Source: Bradyrhizobium japonicum USDA 6
GTDB lineage: Bacteria > Pseudomonadota > Alphaproteobacteria > Rhizobiales > Xanthobacteraceae
Assembly: GCF_000284375.1 (NCBI RefSeq)
Contig: NC_017249.1
Span: forward strand, 8,053,001-8,117,000
Direction of reading: 5' to 3'
Length of the DNA stretch: 64,000 nt
The position numbers were made by a program, and so were the translations under genes. The notes below the pieces were generated by a model. It was not told the origin of the DNA. It did not search any database and saw only the letters and a program-made list of their open reading frames with translations. How positions within the stretch are numbered: position 1 is the first letter of the stretch; every line of letters begins with the position of its first letter. Shown piece after piece: positions 28,974 to 38,165 of the stretch.

Positions 28974-29810
28974 TCACAGATGCTGGCCACCGTTGATCGG
29001 CACCTCGGCACCCGTAACATAGCTCGCCGCATCCGAGCATAGGAAGAAGATGACCTTGGCCACTTCGTCCGGAGTACCCACTCTGCGCAGCGGGATACTT
29101 GCCACGACGCGCGCTTCCGCGTCGGGCGACAGCATGTCGGTCCTGATTTCGCCGGGCGCGATCGCATTGACGCGAATGCCATGCGGCGCATAGTCGTGGG
29201 CCAATTCGCGTGTGAGGCTCGCAAGCGCAGCTTTCGAGGTCGCATAGGCGCTACCGGCGAATGGGTGCACCCGCGAGCCCGCGATTGAAGTCACATTCAC
29301 GATCGATCCTGACGCGGCTCTTAGCTCATCAAACAAACCCTGCGCCAGCAGGATCGGAGCCACCAGATTAAGATGAAAGACCCTCATCCAGGTATCGGTT
29401 GAGGTGGTCAACGATGTCATCCGATCGCCTGTGGGCGTTTTCGGCGACACACCCGCATTATTCACCAGCGCGTGCAAGGGCGCACCGGCCAAGCGTTTCT
29501 TAACCTCGGTGATTGCGCGCGGCAGCATTCGATGATCGCCGAGGTCGACCTGGAAATGATCGTCATTCCCAGCCTCCCAGGGGCATCGCTCGCCGTCGAA
29601 CGGTTGGCGTGCGCAAGAAATGATGCGCCAGCCTGCCTCCGAGAATAGCTTGGCAGTGGCATGGCCAATTCCGCGCGATGCGCCGGTGAGTAACATCACC
29701 TTCGGTTCTCCACGATCAACGCGCGCATTAACGGCGTCAACGAGGCGATCCAAATGTGCTTCGGGCAGCGGACCTCGGATCAGATTGTCATTTGGCAGAT
29801 CGAGACCCAC
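28974..29810 (-). CDS. fixR: FixR, short-chain dehydrogenase/reductase
   Basis: 278 residues of the classical SDR fold: cofactor loop TGASRGIGHATAKL near residue 44, NNAGVSPKTP, the catalytic Ser-Tyr-Lys set (SIVNVTSIAGS, then Y-A-T-S-K), and the C-terminal GAEVPINGGQHL. It is the first gene of the fixR-nifA operon. Its enzymatic substrate is unknown and its loss is known not to abolish fixation in B. japonicum. The N-terminal 35 residues precede the fold and include a DRGEPKVML lead-in. Confidence 0.95.
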   Translation of the reverse strand: MGLDLPNDNLIRGPLPEAHLDRLVDAVNARVDRGEPKVMLLTGASRGIGHATAKLFSEAGWRIISCARQPFDGERCPWEAGNDDHFQVDLGDHRMLPRAITEVKKRLAGAPLHALVNNAGVSPKTPTGDRMTSLTTSTDTWMRVFHLNLVAPILLAQGLFDELRAASGSIVNVTSIAGSRVHPFAGSAYATSKAALASLTRELAHDYAPHGIRVNAIAPGEIRTDMLSPDAEARVVASIPLRRVGTPDEVAKVIFFLCSDAASYVTGAEVPINGGQHL

Positions 29811-29845
29811 GGCCGCCTCCTCTACTTTTGCGCCCGCGCACGCGT

Positions 29846-29861
29846 AGCAGGATTTGCGCCA
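29846..29861 (-). promoter_or_regulatory. Sigma-54 promoter of fixR-nifA (P1)
   Basis: On the minus strand TGGCGCAAATCCTGCT has the -24 GG and -12 GC doublets with correct spacing. It lies 36 bp before fixR. In B. japonicum this operon is transcribed from overlapping sigma-54 (NifA-autoactivated) and RegR-dependent promoters. Confidence 0.85.
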
Positions 29862-29891
29862 CTGCGATGTACGTAAATGCGCTTCCGTTTT

Positions 29892-29906
29892 GCGTCCTAA
29901 TGTCGC
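29892..29906 (-). promoter_or_regulatory. RegR-binding box upstream of fixR-nifA
   Basis: The minus strand reads GCGACATTAGGACGC, which agrees with the RegR-box pattern GNGRCRTTNNGNCGC at every defined position as I recall it. It lies about 45 bp upstream of the -24 element, the place expected for the activator site of the fixR-nifA operon. Confidence 0.75.
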
Positions 29907-30538
29907 GCACGCGGAATGCTTGGCGCATTCAAGACAGCGGAGGTGAGCTTTCTGACAGCGATGGTGACTCTGCTACGTAAGTTCGCGAGCACTCGCCCGC
30001 TTCATGAAAGGGCTACCCAGCCCGCGTTCGCTTTCAGGATCGCACAACCGTACGAGCCTGCGGCTGGCCGGCGCCTCTCGTCGAAGTCGAAAAATGCCCG
30101 GGGATAACGGCCACGGCCATTAGCCGCCCCAACATAAAACTGATGTACCAAGCTTGCACGTTAGATTCGTCGGCGGCCACTTTTGATCTATCGCGCCATG
30201 CTCTGAGCGGCACTGGATTTCGCGGCGCTAGTTCCAAGCATGAGCTGGCGAGCTGAAATGTTCATCCGTGATTGAGCGTTGTTTAGCTTCCGTCTGCGGC
30301 CCGCCCGAAGCGAAGACGAAGGCGTGCTCCTTCTGTAAAACGCAGCGGCACTTTAGGGCCGTTGTTGTCGAAGCCGCGCCTTAGCCGAACGCATTCGGCC
30401 GCGGCTTCGTTCTCTTCGCCCCTGGAACATTGCGGCAATGACAGCCCGCGGGCCAGAAAATCGTCGCCCGGAGAAGAACTTCCACGGCTATCGGACGTAA
30501 AGAGCGGCGGTGAGATCGATCACGCGGGTTTGCGACTT
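29907..30538. other. Spacer between fixR control region and nodZ
   Basis: No gene recognised. It separates the end of the nod operon from the start of the fixR-nifA operon, both transcribed leftward. Confidence 0.4.
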
Positions 30539-31651
30539 TCACGAAGCCATAAGCGCTTGCGAGTTGTCTTCAATCAGGATCAACCGGCCCGGATCGTTCA
30601 AATCGAATTCTATAACGCGTGGGGCGAAAAGACGCGCATAGCGCGTAAAAGCGCTCGTTGGCGGAAAACGGATCACCGTGTCGCAGCGGGCAAGGAGATA
30701 CATCTCGGTGAGGGCAGAAAAGCCGCCTTCAGCTCCGAGGGCGGGATGGTGCAATGGGCCCGCTTGAGGCGCCTGGAACTGCTTTGGAATCGCGAAGACA
30801 TCGGGAAATTTAACCGAAACCTGCTCGAGGACGAGCGCACTGTCCGTGCACAGGAACGCCCTCACAGGTTTTGCGTGGGATAAACTCCTGGCCTCATCAA
30901 TGGCATTGTAGATCTGCCGCAAGGCGCGCTCCGTGTCCGCCCAGTAAGGGGCATGCCCCATAATATCTTCGCCATTGCCATGCCGGACATGAATGCCGAT
31001 TACGCTGTACGGCTCAAAGTGCTCGCGGTAGATAGCATCAATCCGGGCCTGAATTTCAGGCCGCGGCTTAATACTCCGGAAGATTTCGCGTTCCGCTTCC
31101 TGATCGCAGCGCCACATCAGGCAGGCATCACACACAACCGTGTTAGCGTCACTATCTCTCTGACTTTGGAACAGTTGATCGAGTTGATCGCGTTCCCTGA
31201 AAATCTGCTCGTCCGGTCGATAGATGCAATCGAAAGATGGCTTGTTCCACCATGTTGGAAAGAATGGTCCTGGAAACGAACGCGTATTGATGTCGTCATC
31301 GCAAATTACTCGCACTCCGCCAATGTCTTCAACCGGTTCGAAGAAGACTGGAAAGGCATTGGTGAATGGTTCATCAAGATAACAAGATCCCCGCCAATCA
31401 ATGGCTAGCGTCCGTCCTGTCTGCTTTGCAAATCGCCAGGCTGCCGCGAGTGACCACAGACAGTCGCCAAACCCCGTACGTCGCCGGGACACTACGAACC
31501 GATCATTGCTCGAACCGCTAACCATCTGCCTTGCCTTTTCGCGCGCTCCTGGTTGGACAAGAGACGTCAGTACAGACGTCTCGCGTATCTTCTCGCCCGG
31601 CGTCACGGCCTGAAATCGCGGTGCCGGCGAGCTGCATCGGTAGAACTTCAT
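30539..31651 (-). CDS. nodZ: NodZ, Nod-factor alpha-1,6-fucosyltransferase
   Basis: Up to 370 residues; the family-like part begins near residue 43 (MVSGSSNDRFVVSRRRTGFG), so the ATG at 31525 is an alternative start giving 328 residues. Motif I of alpha-1,6-fucosyltransferases is present as GIHVRHGNGEDIMGHAPYW, with the substrate-binding H-x-R-x-G-N-G-E. The C-terminal motif II/III region reads FLCTDSALVLEQVSVKFPDV and GGFSALTEMYLLARCDTVIR. NodZ adds L-fucose from GDP-fucose to O-6 of the reducing-end GlcNAc, a hallmark of soybean Bradyrhizobium Nod factors. It is the last gene of the nod operon, 165 bp after nolO. Confidence 0.96.
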   Translation of the reverse strand: MKFYRCSSPAPRFQAVTPGEKIRETSVLTSLVQPGAREKARQMVSGSSNDRFVVSRRRTGFGDCLWSLAAAWRFAKQTGRTLAIDWRGSCYLDEPFTNAFPVFFEPVEDIGGVRVICDDDINTRSFPGPFFPTWWNKPSFDCIYRPDEQIFRERDQLDQLFQSQRDSDANTVVCDACLMWRCDQEAEREIFRSIKPRPEIQARIDAIYREHFEPYSVIGIHVRHGNGEDIMGHAPYWADTERALRQIYNAIDEARSLSHAKPVRAFLCTDSALVLEQVSVKFPDVFAIPKQFQAPQAGPLHHPALGAEGGFSALTEMYLLARCDTVIRFPPTSAFTRYARLFAPRVIEFDLNDPGRLILIEDNSQALMAS

Positions 31652-31816
31652 AGCAGGGCTATCCGTGACGGGCCGCGTTCTCTCAATACGATCGTCCTTT
31701 CTTCAACGGTGTTGCATCGACCTGCCCGAAGCCCGATGCCCGATGCCCCGCTCTGCATCGGATGGCCTGGTCCCCTCACATGCACGCATGGGCGTGGCCA
31801 TGCGCATGAGTCATGG

Positions 31817-33463
31817 CTATGTTCCGCTTTGTACATTATCGTGACGGCAAGCCGCGTGCAGCGGATGCAGGCGAACGCCCCGAAGCTCCCATACGAGCCG
31901 CAATTCCTTCACAAGATCTTCACGCTTGGCCTGGTCCAGCAGGGCTGTGTCGAAAAGCGACCCGAGCGACGCCTCGCCCTCGATTCGCATCAAGATCTCG
32001 AAAAGCTCAGGTGAGATACGCATACTAGAGTGGGCGGAATGTCCCATGCGGATCTCGCAGACCGTTTCCTGCCGATCTGGCGCTATGTGGGAGCGAACAC
32101 GATGAAGGGATGCGTACGGCGGCAATGACGCAGCCAGCGCACTCCAATCCTGCAGTGATGCTGGCCGCTTCCTGACGAGGAACGGCCCAACAACAAGTCC
32201 GTCCAGATCAGTCGTCAAAAACGTGGTGATCGCATCTGACACGGACTGCACGATCGGCTCGGCATTGTTGTTAAATGAGGTATTTAGAAGAATCGGAAGG
32301 CTCGTTCGCTTCTTGAACGCATTAATGACGTCCCAGTAGGCGGGGTTTGTCTTGCGCGATACGGTCTGCAGCCGAGCCGTCCCATCAACGTGCGTGATCG
32401 CACCGAGCACGTTACCCTTGGCTTCACGCACGCGAACTACGAAGTTCATGAAGGGGAGCTGCCGCGTGCCGTCGGGGAGCTCAAAGAACTCGCTCGCATC
32501 CTCCTCTAATGCAGATGGCGCAAAGGGGCGATAGCTCTCGCGCTTCTTGACCACCGCGTTGATGCGATCCTTGTTTTCCGCAGGCCGCGGGTCCGCTAGA
32601 ATGCTGCGGTTACCAAGCGCACGTGGGCCGAACTCAGAGCGCCCCTGAACCCAGCCGATTACAGCGCCATTTGCCATCCAGTCCGCCGCACTGGATGCTA
32701 TGTCATCACTTCGTTGAATGTCGAGGTGGCCTGACCATGCGTTGAGCTCAAGCTCTGTGGCTTGCTCGTTCCCAAGATCGGGCCCCCAATAAACGTCCGG
32801 CAGTCGCTCGCGCGGCGCTGGCCTGCCTAGCTCGCTTGATACCATTAATGCAGCGCCGAGTGCGCAACCGGCGTCGTGCGCCGCGGGTTGAACAAAGATG
32901 TCGTCAAATAGCCCGGAATAAAGCAGCTTACCGTTCAGCGTGCAATTATGGGCCCCCCCGCCAGCTAGGCACAGGCGTGTCATGCCCGTCGCTTTACGAT
33001 GGTGCCGCAGGGTGTGAAACACGATCCGCTCCAGCGCTTCCTGCAGCGACGCGCTGACATCTCGATGCTGTTGGGTGAATGGCATTCCCTTTCGCCGAAC
33101 CTGGATGTTGCGCAAAAGGGCTGGTCCGATTCGATCCAGGTGAACGCGATAGCCACCGCTGTCCAACAACTCGTAGAACTGCGCGAAGAGCTCGCGATAG
33201 CGATCGGGATCACCATACGGTGCAAGCCCCATCACTTTGTATTCGTCGAACATCCCGCAGCCGAGATATCGGATCGTCTCGAGATAGAACAGCCCAAGAG
33301 AGTTGTGTTCCGGGAAACTTACAAGCTGCGCAATTACGGTCCCGGACCCTACCGCCATTAAGCCTGAGAGAAAATCGCCCCCGCCGTCGATCGCAAACAC
33401 CAGACTTTGCTCGAACCCGGACATGGCAAACGCGCTCACGGCATGTACTTCGTGGTGATTCAC
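31817..33463 (-). CDS. nolO: NolO, Nod-factor carbamoyltransferase, main part
   Basis: 548 residues from a GTG that overlaps the stop of nolN. It starts NHHEVHAVSAFAMSGF, the iron/carbamoyl-chemistry His motif of the NodU/CmcH family, and goes on through the ASKHA-like fold (FAIDGGGDFLSG), LCLAGGGAHNCTLNGKLL and the YrdC-like C-terminal region (WVQGRSEFGPRALGNRSILA). It transfers carbamoyl from carbamoyl phosphate to the Nod-factor non-reducing or 3-O position. In NGR234 NolO is one protein of about 680 residues; here the first 131 residues are encoded as nolN in another frame. Confidence 0.92.
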   Translation of the reverse strand: MNHHEVHAVSAFAMSGFEQSLVFAIDGGGDFLSGLMAVGSGTVIAQLVSFPEHNSLGLFYLETIRYLGCGMFDEYKVMGLAPYGDPDRYRELFAQFYELLDSGGYRVHLDRIGPALLRNIQVRRKGMPFTQQHRDVSASLQEALERIVFHTLRHHRKATGMTRLCLAGGGAHNCTLNGKLLYSGLFDDIFVQPAAHDAGCALGAALMVSSELGRPAPRERLPDVYWGPDLGNEQATELELNAWSGHLDIQRSDDIASSAADWMANGAVIGWVQGRSEFGPRALGNRSILADPRPAENKDRINAVVKKRESYRPFAPSALEEDASEFFELPDGTRQLPFMNFVVRVREAKGNVLGAITHVDGTARLQTVSRKTNPAYWDVINAFKKRTSLPILLNTSFNNNAEPIVQSVSDAITTFLTTDLDGLVVGPFLVRKRPASLQDWSALAASLPPYASLHRVRSHIAPDRQETVCEIRMGHSAHSSMRISPELFEILMRIEGEASLGSLFDTALLDQAKREDLVKELRLVWELRGVRLHPLHAACRHDNVQSGT

Positions 33464-33855
33464 GAAGGAAACCCGGACGGATCGATCTCGGCCCCGAATT
33501 CCCGTGCCAACAGCTGCCGCAGCAACAGTTTGGGGTCCAACGGAACGGGCTGAGAAACAGAAAGGCGCTCGAGCATGGCTTTGCAGTAAGCTTCAGTCGC
33601 GTAGAACGCGATACGGTCGATGTCGCCGAGCTCGACTCCTGCGGTAGAAAGGCAGTATCGGATCGAATTGCTGGGGAACTTGTTGGAGTGCTTGACGCGG
33701 TTGAGGCGCTCCTCTTCGACAGCAGCAATTACGCGGCCGTCCTGCACAAGTACCGCAGCGCCATCGTGAAGAAATGTATTCGGCAGCTCCGGAGAGCTTT
33801 CATAGATTCTGTCAAGGCCGCCACTCAGTCCTATGCTCAACATCCCGTTCTCCAT
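33460..33855 (-). CDS. nolN: NolN, N-terminal segment of a split NolO carbamoyltransferase
   Basis: 131 residues, starting MENGMLSIGLSGGLDRIYES and containing the N-terminal ASKHA motif HDGAAVLVQDGRVIAAVEEE-RL, identical in layout to the start of NodU. It ends IDPSGFPS at a TGA that overlaps the GTG of nolO. Reading the last codons in the nolO frame gives VRVSFVNHHEVHA, i.e. the family sequence continues across without a gap in the other frame. nolN and nolO are thus one ancestral gene split by a single-base change. A split into nolN and nolO is also the published naming in B. japonicum. Confidence 0.9.
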   Translation of the reverse strand: MENGMLSIGLSGGLDRIYESSPELPNTFLHDGAAVLVQDGRVIAAVEEERLNRVKHSNKFPSNSIRYCLSTAGVELGDIDRIAFYATEAYCKAMLERLSVSQPVPLDPKLLLRQLLAREFGAEIDPSGFPS

Positions 33856-33892
33856 GGAAGGCCATGCCGTCCCACCGATCTAATCTGTACAG

Positions 33893-34066
33893 TCACGCGC
33901 AGCCGGTGCGCGTGCCAGGCAGCACAACACGACTTTGCAAGGTCCGATCGGCCGAACAGGCGGCCGTAGAGCTGGCTCGATCGCGGCTTCTCAAGGCCGT
34001 TTCACAAGCTGCTCTGACAGACCAGGTCACTCGCGAGCTACCGCGGAACGCATCATGACACTGCAT
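33893..34066 (-). CDS. nolM: Small frame in the nolM position
   Basis: 57 codons from ATG 34066 (MQCHDAFRGSSRVTWSVRAA onward, ending GTRTGCA). It lies between nodJ and nolN where B. japonicum nolM, a very small gene of unknown role, is placed. The product is Arg- and Ala-rich with three Cys and no recognised family. The assignment rests on position only. Confidence 0.4.
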   Translation of the reverse strand: MQCHDAFRGSSRVTWSVRAACETALRSRDRASSTAACSADRTLQSRVVLPGTRTGCA

Positions 34067-34098
34067 CGCTTTGACTTCTCCGTTTCGCTGAACTCACG

Positions 34099-34887
34099 TC
34101 AACGCAGCAGGCGGCGCCGAAATAACGCGATCGACGCGAAAAAGGGCAAGACCGCGTAAACGCAGAGCGCGCCTACGTGTAGGGCAGCATTGTCGGCGCC
34201 GCGCTCAAGCATCACTGGGCGAATAAGGTCGACCGAATGTGCCAGCGGCAACAAGCCGGCAAAGTGCTGAAATGAGTCGGGCATTTGGCTCGTCGGAAAG
34301 ACCGCGCCACACAAGAACACCATGGGCGTAAGGACGAGCGACTGGTAAAACACGAAGTAATCGTAAGTTGGCGCAAGAGATATGACGACCATTGCCAGGC
34401 TGGCGAAGACAAGGCCCGTAAGGGCGATTGTCGGTATCGCACAAAGAACCGACGTCCAGGATGCATAACCCAGGGTGGCAGCGACAATCCCGATTGCTGT
34501 CCCGGCTAGAACGGACTTACTGGCCGCCCACACCAACTCACCTAGAACGATATCGCCAAGCGTGAGCTGTGTGAACAAAATTCCCTCCCAGGTGCGCTTG
34601 ACATCCATCCGAGCAAAGGCTGCGTACAGAGTTTCAAAGGTCGCGGATGTCATAGCGCTAATCGCGACCATACCCGCCGCCAAAAACGCAATGTACGAAG
34701 TCCCCTCAACCCGTCCCACAATGAGTCCGAGCCCAAAGCCAAGGCCAAACAGATTGGTTATGGGATCTGCGAGGTTGCCGAGAAGCGATGCAAGCGCGAC
34801 TTTCCTCCATGCCAAGTAATTTCGACGCCATACCGCGGTCCAATTGTACGCATTAGCCGGCATGACCGACGCATAACCATCATCCAT
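34099..34887 (-). CDS. nodJ: NodJ, ABC-2 type membrane subunit of the Nod-factor exporter
   Basis: 262 residues with about six membrane spans (for example [30 protein letters not shown] and [17 protein letters not shown] ends) and the ABC-2 signature [21 protein letters not shown] near residues 185-205. NodJ forms the inner-membrane channel through which NodI drives export of lipochitooligosaccharides. It starts 3 bp after the nodI stop, so the two are co-translated. Confidence 0.95.
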   Translation of the reverse strand: MDDGYASVMPANAYNWTAVWRRNYLAWRKVALASLLGNLADPITNLFGLGFGLGLIVGRVEGTSYIAFLAAGMVAISAMTSATFETLYAAFARMDVKRTWEGILFTQLTLGDIVLGELVWAASKSVLAGTAIGIVAATLGYASWTSVLCAIPTIALTGLVFASLAMVVISLAPTYDYFVFYQSLVLTPMVFLCGAVFPTSQMPDSFQHFAGLLPLAHSVDLIRPVMLERGADNAALHVGALCVYAVLPFFASIALFRRRLLR

Positions 34888-34890
34888 CGC

Positions 34891-35811
34891 TCATTTCTCC
34901 ATCTCGCGCCCGGTCAACCGCAAAAACACGTCTTCGAGATTCGGGGGGCGCTGCAGAACGCGAAGGTCCGTTCGCCCGCGCAGGTGCACGCTGATTTCGT
35001 CCGGACATCGCGCGTAACAAAAAAGCGTCTCTCCACTCACTTCGATATGCCGCGCATACGGCCTGATCAGCTCCCGGAGTTGATCTAGATCACCGCCATA
35101 GATCTCGATCACGTTGCAGCCGATATGCTCGTCGATCAAGGCGTCTGGCTTGCCTTCGGCGATTTTGCATCCACTCTCAAGCACGCATAGCCGATCGCAA
35201 AGGCGTTCGGCCTCTTCCATGAAGTGAGTGGTCAAGAGGATCGTCTTGCCGCGCGCAAGAAGAGCCCGCAGGCGTTCCCAGATCAGGTGGCGAGCATGCG
35301 GATCGAGCCCCGTCGTCGGCTCGTCCATCACGAGTAGATGTGGATCATTGATCAGAGCGCGCGCCAGCGTCAGCCGCCGCTTCATACCACCGGACAAAAG
35401 GGAGACGCGCACGTCCGCCTTGCTTTCAAGCCGCGCAAACTCAAGCAACGAGGGCACAACCGCTTCGATCGTGCGAGCGCTCATGCCGAAATAGCGGCCA
35501 AACACAAGCAGGTTCTCCCGCACGGTGAACTCGGGCTCAAGGTTATCGAACTGCGGCACCACGCCTACGCGCACGCGCGCCGCACGAGCGCGGGAAGGCA
35601 CAGGCTCATCGAGGACCGTAATCTTGCCTCGATCGGGGGAAATCATGCCGAGGAGCATGCGTGCAATCGTACTTTTGCCAGCTCCATTTGGCCCAAGCAG
35701 CCCGAAGCACTCTCCGCGCGCAACCGAGAACGACAGGTCATTGACGATAACCTTGTCCCCGAATGACTTTCTCACGCCGACAAGGTCGATCGCCATATTG
35801 GACATGTTCAT
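34891..35811 (-). CDS. nodI: NodI, ATP-binding subunit of the Nod-factor exporter
   Basis: 306 residues from ATG 35811 ([20 protein letters not shown]), one base after the nodU stop; the frame is open upstream inside nodU but this start gives the known length. ABC motifs are all present: Walker [17 protein letters not shown], the signature [16 protein letters not shown], Walker [17 protein letters not shown] and the switch His in [12 protein letters not shown]. It hydrolyses ATP to export Nod factor with NodJ. Confidence 0.96.
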   Translation of the reverse strand: MNMSNMAIDLVGVRKSFGDKVIVNDLSFSVARGECFGLLGPNGAGKSTIARMLLGMISPDRGKITVLDEPVPSRARAARVRVGVVPQFDNLEPEFTVRENLLVFGRYFGMSARTIEAVVPSLLEFARLESKADVRVSLLSGGMKRRLTLARALINDPHLLVMDEPTTGLDPHARHLIWERLRALLARGKTILLTTHFMEEAERLCDRLCVLESGCKIAEGKPDALIDEHIGCNVIEIYGGDLDQLRELIRPYARHIEVSGETLFCYARCPDEISVHLRGRTDLRVLQRPPNLEDVFLRLTGREMEK

Positions 35812-35812
35812 C

Positions 35813-37522
35813 TTAGGCTGACAGAAGTCGTTCCGTAGGCGATGACTTCTTGATGACCGTTTTGCTCCAGAGCATGCCCTCGCACCACACATGCTCGACG
35901 CGCCCCCATTGGCATGCCGCCGCAGCATCGGGAAAGAATCCCCGTCCATGGAGGTTGGCGCTCGTGGTGCAGAGCAGCGGAATGCCGGTGAGTTGCTCAA
36001 ATTCGATGAGAAGCGCAGCAATTTTGTGAGGAGAGTTGCGGGAAATTGTCTGCAGCCGCGCCGAGCCGTCGAGATGTACCACTGCCGGGATCTTGTCGCG
36101 CCAATTCGCCCGGGTTTGGTGATCGAATAGCATGTAAGGATCTGGCGTACCCGGGCTGAAGATCTCCGGCGCACGATCTTCCAGACAGATCGGCACCACC
36201 GGCCGGAAGTGTTCGCGCCGTTTGATGTCGTTGAGATGATCCTTCATCTCCGGGGACGTTGGGGCCGCAAGAATGCTTCTACCGCCCAACGCCCGCGGCC
36301 CGAGCCCGGCACACCCGGAAAGAAAGATGACGGGCTTGTTGTCAGCAAGAATCGAGGCAAGTTCAGGCAGACTGCACGGCGCCGCCTCCCAGTCCGGCGG
36401 AACCTCGCTCTCCTGCAGGGCGGGGCCACTGTAAACTGACCATTCCAACGGCTCGAAGCCATCTTGCGCTGCCATAGCGCCGCACGCCGCGCCGATTGCC
36501 GAGCCACTGTCATTTGGAAACGGCGGCACCCAGACATCATCGAATAATCCGGTCGCGCGAAGCGCGCTGTTCCATTTGATGTTGAGACCGCAACCTCCGG
36601 CGATGCATAGATTTCGCGCTCCCGGAAGCGACGAGTGCCGTAGCAGAACCATCGCGATCTCCTTAACGAGAAGACGTTCCAGAAACACATGAAACGACGC
36701 GAGGACGTCCTCCGCGCGCTTGGCCTTCAGGCGCAATGCGCTTGACTCGAAGAAGTCGTGAATAACTGCGAGAGACGCTTCCGCATTGTTGATGTTTTCG
36801 CGGTAGCGACGAGCCTGCTCCGTGTCAGCCGCTGAGCGCGTTTCATAAAGCTCCTGGAACACTTCCACGATGCTTTCGTCCACGGAACCAAGCTCGATGT
36901 AGGCCATCAGCTTGCCAGCAATGCCCAAATCCCAACTGGAGCGGTTCGGCTGCCGGTATGGGCCGAAGTGAAGGCCCGCGGCGGCATAGGCATGGCCAAT
37001 CATCGGAAACAGCGATCCGATGAGCCGCGCGCCCTGGGGCTCGACATAGTAAAGGCGTGGAAAGATACAGCCGTCCCATACCAGACACAACGCGGGTTTC
37101 CCCGCGCTGGCGAAAGGACTGGTGCTATATGCTGAGGCGACATGGCCCGTGACATGCGGGTAGCTCTTATATGGAAACTCCTCGCCTCCGAGGAGGAGGC
37201 CATAGCCGTCGACGGAATCAAGGAGGCCCTCAGCATGACGCTCGACATATGGCGCGCCTTTTAGCGCGACCGGCACCGCTCCGCTTAGGAGCTGGAACTG
37301 CGATTCATTCTCCCCGTCCCAGCCATCAATCACGAACTGATCGATGTCGCGCGGATTCAGGCCATGCTCCGCCAAGGCGAAGACGACTGCATCGAGATTG
37401 TCGACGGACTGATAGCGAGGACCATTGCCGCGCTTCTCTTGCTCGACGCAAAAAAGACGCCGACCGTCCTCGACGACAGCAATTGCTCCGTCATGTGTCA
37501 ACTTTATTCCGCAGATGCGCAT
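35813..37522 (-). CDS. nodU: NodU, Nod-factor 6-O-carbamoyltransferase
   Basis: 569 residues, complete. It has the N-terminal ASKHA domain ([20 protein letters not shown]), the His motif [16 protein letters not shown], the [20 protein letters not shown] phosphate loop and the YrdC-like C-terminal domain with [20 protein letters not shown]. It places carbamoyl on O-6 of the non-reducing sugar. It follows nodS by 13 bp and ends one base before nodI. Together with NolO it explains carbamoylated Nod factors. Confidence 0.95.
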   Translation of the reverse strand: MRICGIKLTHDGAIAVVEDGRRLFCVEQEKRGNGPRYQSVDNLDAVVFALAEHGLNPRDIDQFVIDGWDGENESQFQLLSGAVPVALKGAPYVERHAEGLLDSVDGYGLLLGGEEFPYKSYPHVTGHVASAYSTSPFASAGKPALCLVWDGCIFPRLYYVEPQGARLIGSLFPMIGHAYAAAGLHFGPYRQPNRSSWDLGIAGKLMAYIELGSVDESIVEVFQELYETRSAADTEQARRYRENINNAEASLAVIHDFFESSALRLKAKRAEDVLASFHVFLERLLVKEIAMVLLRHSSLPGARNLCIAGGCGLNIKWNSALRATGLFDDVWVPPFPNDSGSAIGAACGAMAAQDGFEPLEWSVYSGPALQESEVPPDWEAAPCSLPELASILADNKPVIFLSGCAGLGPRALGGRSILAAPTSPEMKDHLNDIKRREHFRPVVPICLEDRAPEIFSPGTPDPYMLFDHQTRANWRDKIPAVVHLDGSARLQTISRNSPHKIAALLIEFEQLTGIPLLCTTSANLHGRGFFPDAAAACQWGRVEHVWCEGMLWSKTVIKKSSPTERLLSA

Positions 37523-37535
37523 ACGTCCTCCTGGC

Positions 37536-38165
37536 CTAATGACCGGCGTTTGATTGTGCCGACGCGCCGCCCGGCTTCAGAAACCGGACGATCAAGCAGT
37601 CTTCGCTCGCCGACCCGGTGCAGCAGTGCCGGCGCTCGATCTCTGATAGGCTCTCATTGAAGAGAGCGATCACCGTCTCAGCACCGGCAGCATGCCCCCA
37701 GCGTTGACATATTTCATCACGCGCAGACCCGAAAATGAGAGTCTCATCTGGCGCAAGCATACTCACCAGGTTGCGGATAGCCGCATGCATCTCGACGACG
37801 TCCCTGAGGTAGTAAAGAACCTCAGCCACGACAATCAAATCGAATTGCTCAGTGGTCGAGAACCGCTGAATGTCGCAGGTCACCCAACTAATATGTGACC
37901 ATTTCCCGGTCCGCAGTCGCGTTCGCTCGATTGCCTGCGGCATGACATCCACGACCGTAAGTCGCTCGCATAGCGGCGCCAGCATCTCCGTGAATGCACC
38001 GGCTGCACATCCTACTTCGAGCGCAGACGCCGCATCTCCGTCGCGGCGCGACATCCGGAGCATTTGCGCGTATCGCTGCTGCTCGAACGCACTAGTGTCG
38101 AGGCGCCACGGGTCGTCGACAGCCAACTCTCGCTCTAATAACTGATGGTTTTCGTCCTGAGTCAT
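37536..38165 (-). CDS. nodS: NodS, SAM-dependent N-methyltransferase of Nod factor
   Basis: 209 residues with motif I ASALEVGCAAGAFTEMLAPL (residues about 48-66), motif II-like RLTVVDVMPQAIERTRLR and the post-motif FDLIVVAEVLYYLRD. NodS methylates the free amine on the deacetylated sugar made by NodB. Its start lies 74 bp inside the 3' end of nodC, a long overlap that suggests coupled translation. Confidence 0.95.
   Translation of the reverse strand: MTQDENHQLLERELAVDDPWRLDTSAFEQQRYAQMLRMSRRDGDAASALEVGCAAGAFTEMLAPLCERLTVVDVMPQAIERTRLRTGKWSHISWVTCDIQRFSTTEQFDLIVVAEVLYYLRDVVEMHAAIRNLVSMLAPDETLIFGSARDEICQRWGHAAGAETVIALFNESLSEIERRHCCTGSASEDCLIVRFLKPGGASAQSNAGH

Noticed and set aside
35812..36174. 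The 121-codon extension upstream of nodI
   Set aside because: It lies inside nodU in another frame and has no family similarity; the ATG at 35811 gives the known 306-residue NodI.
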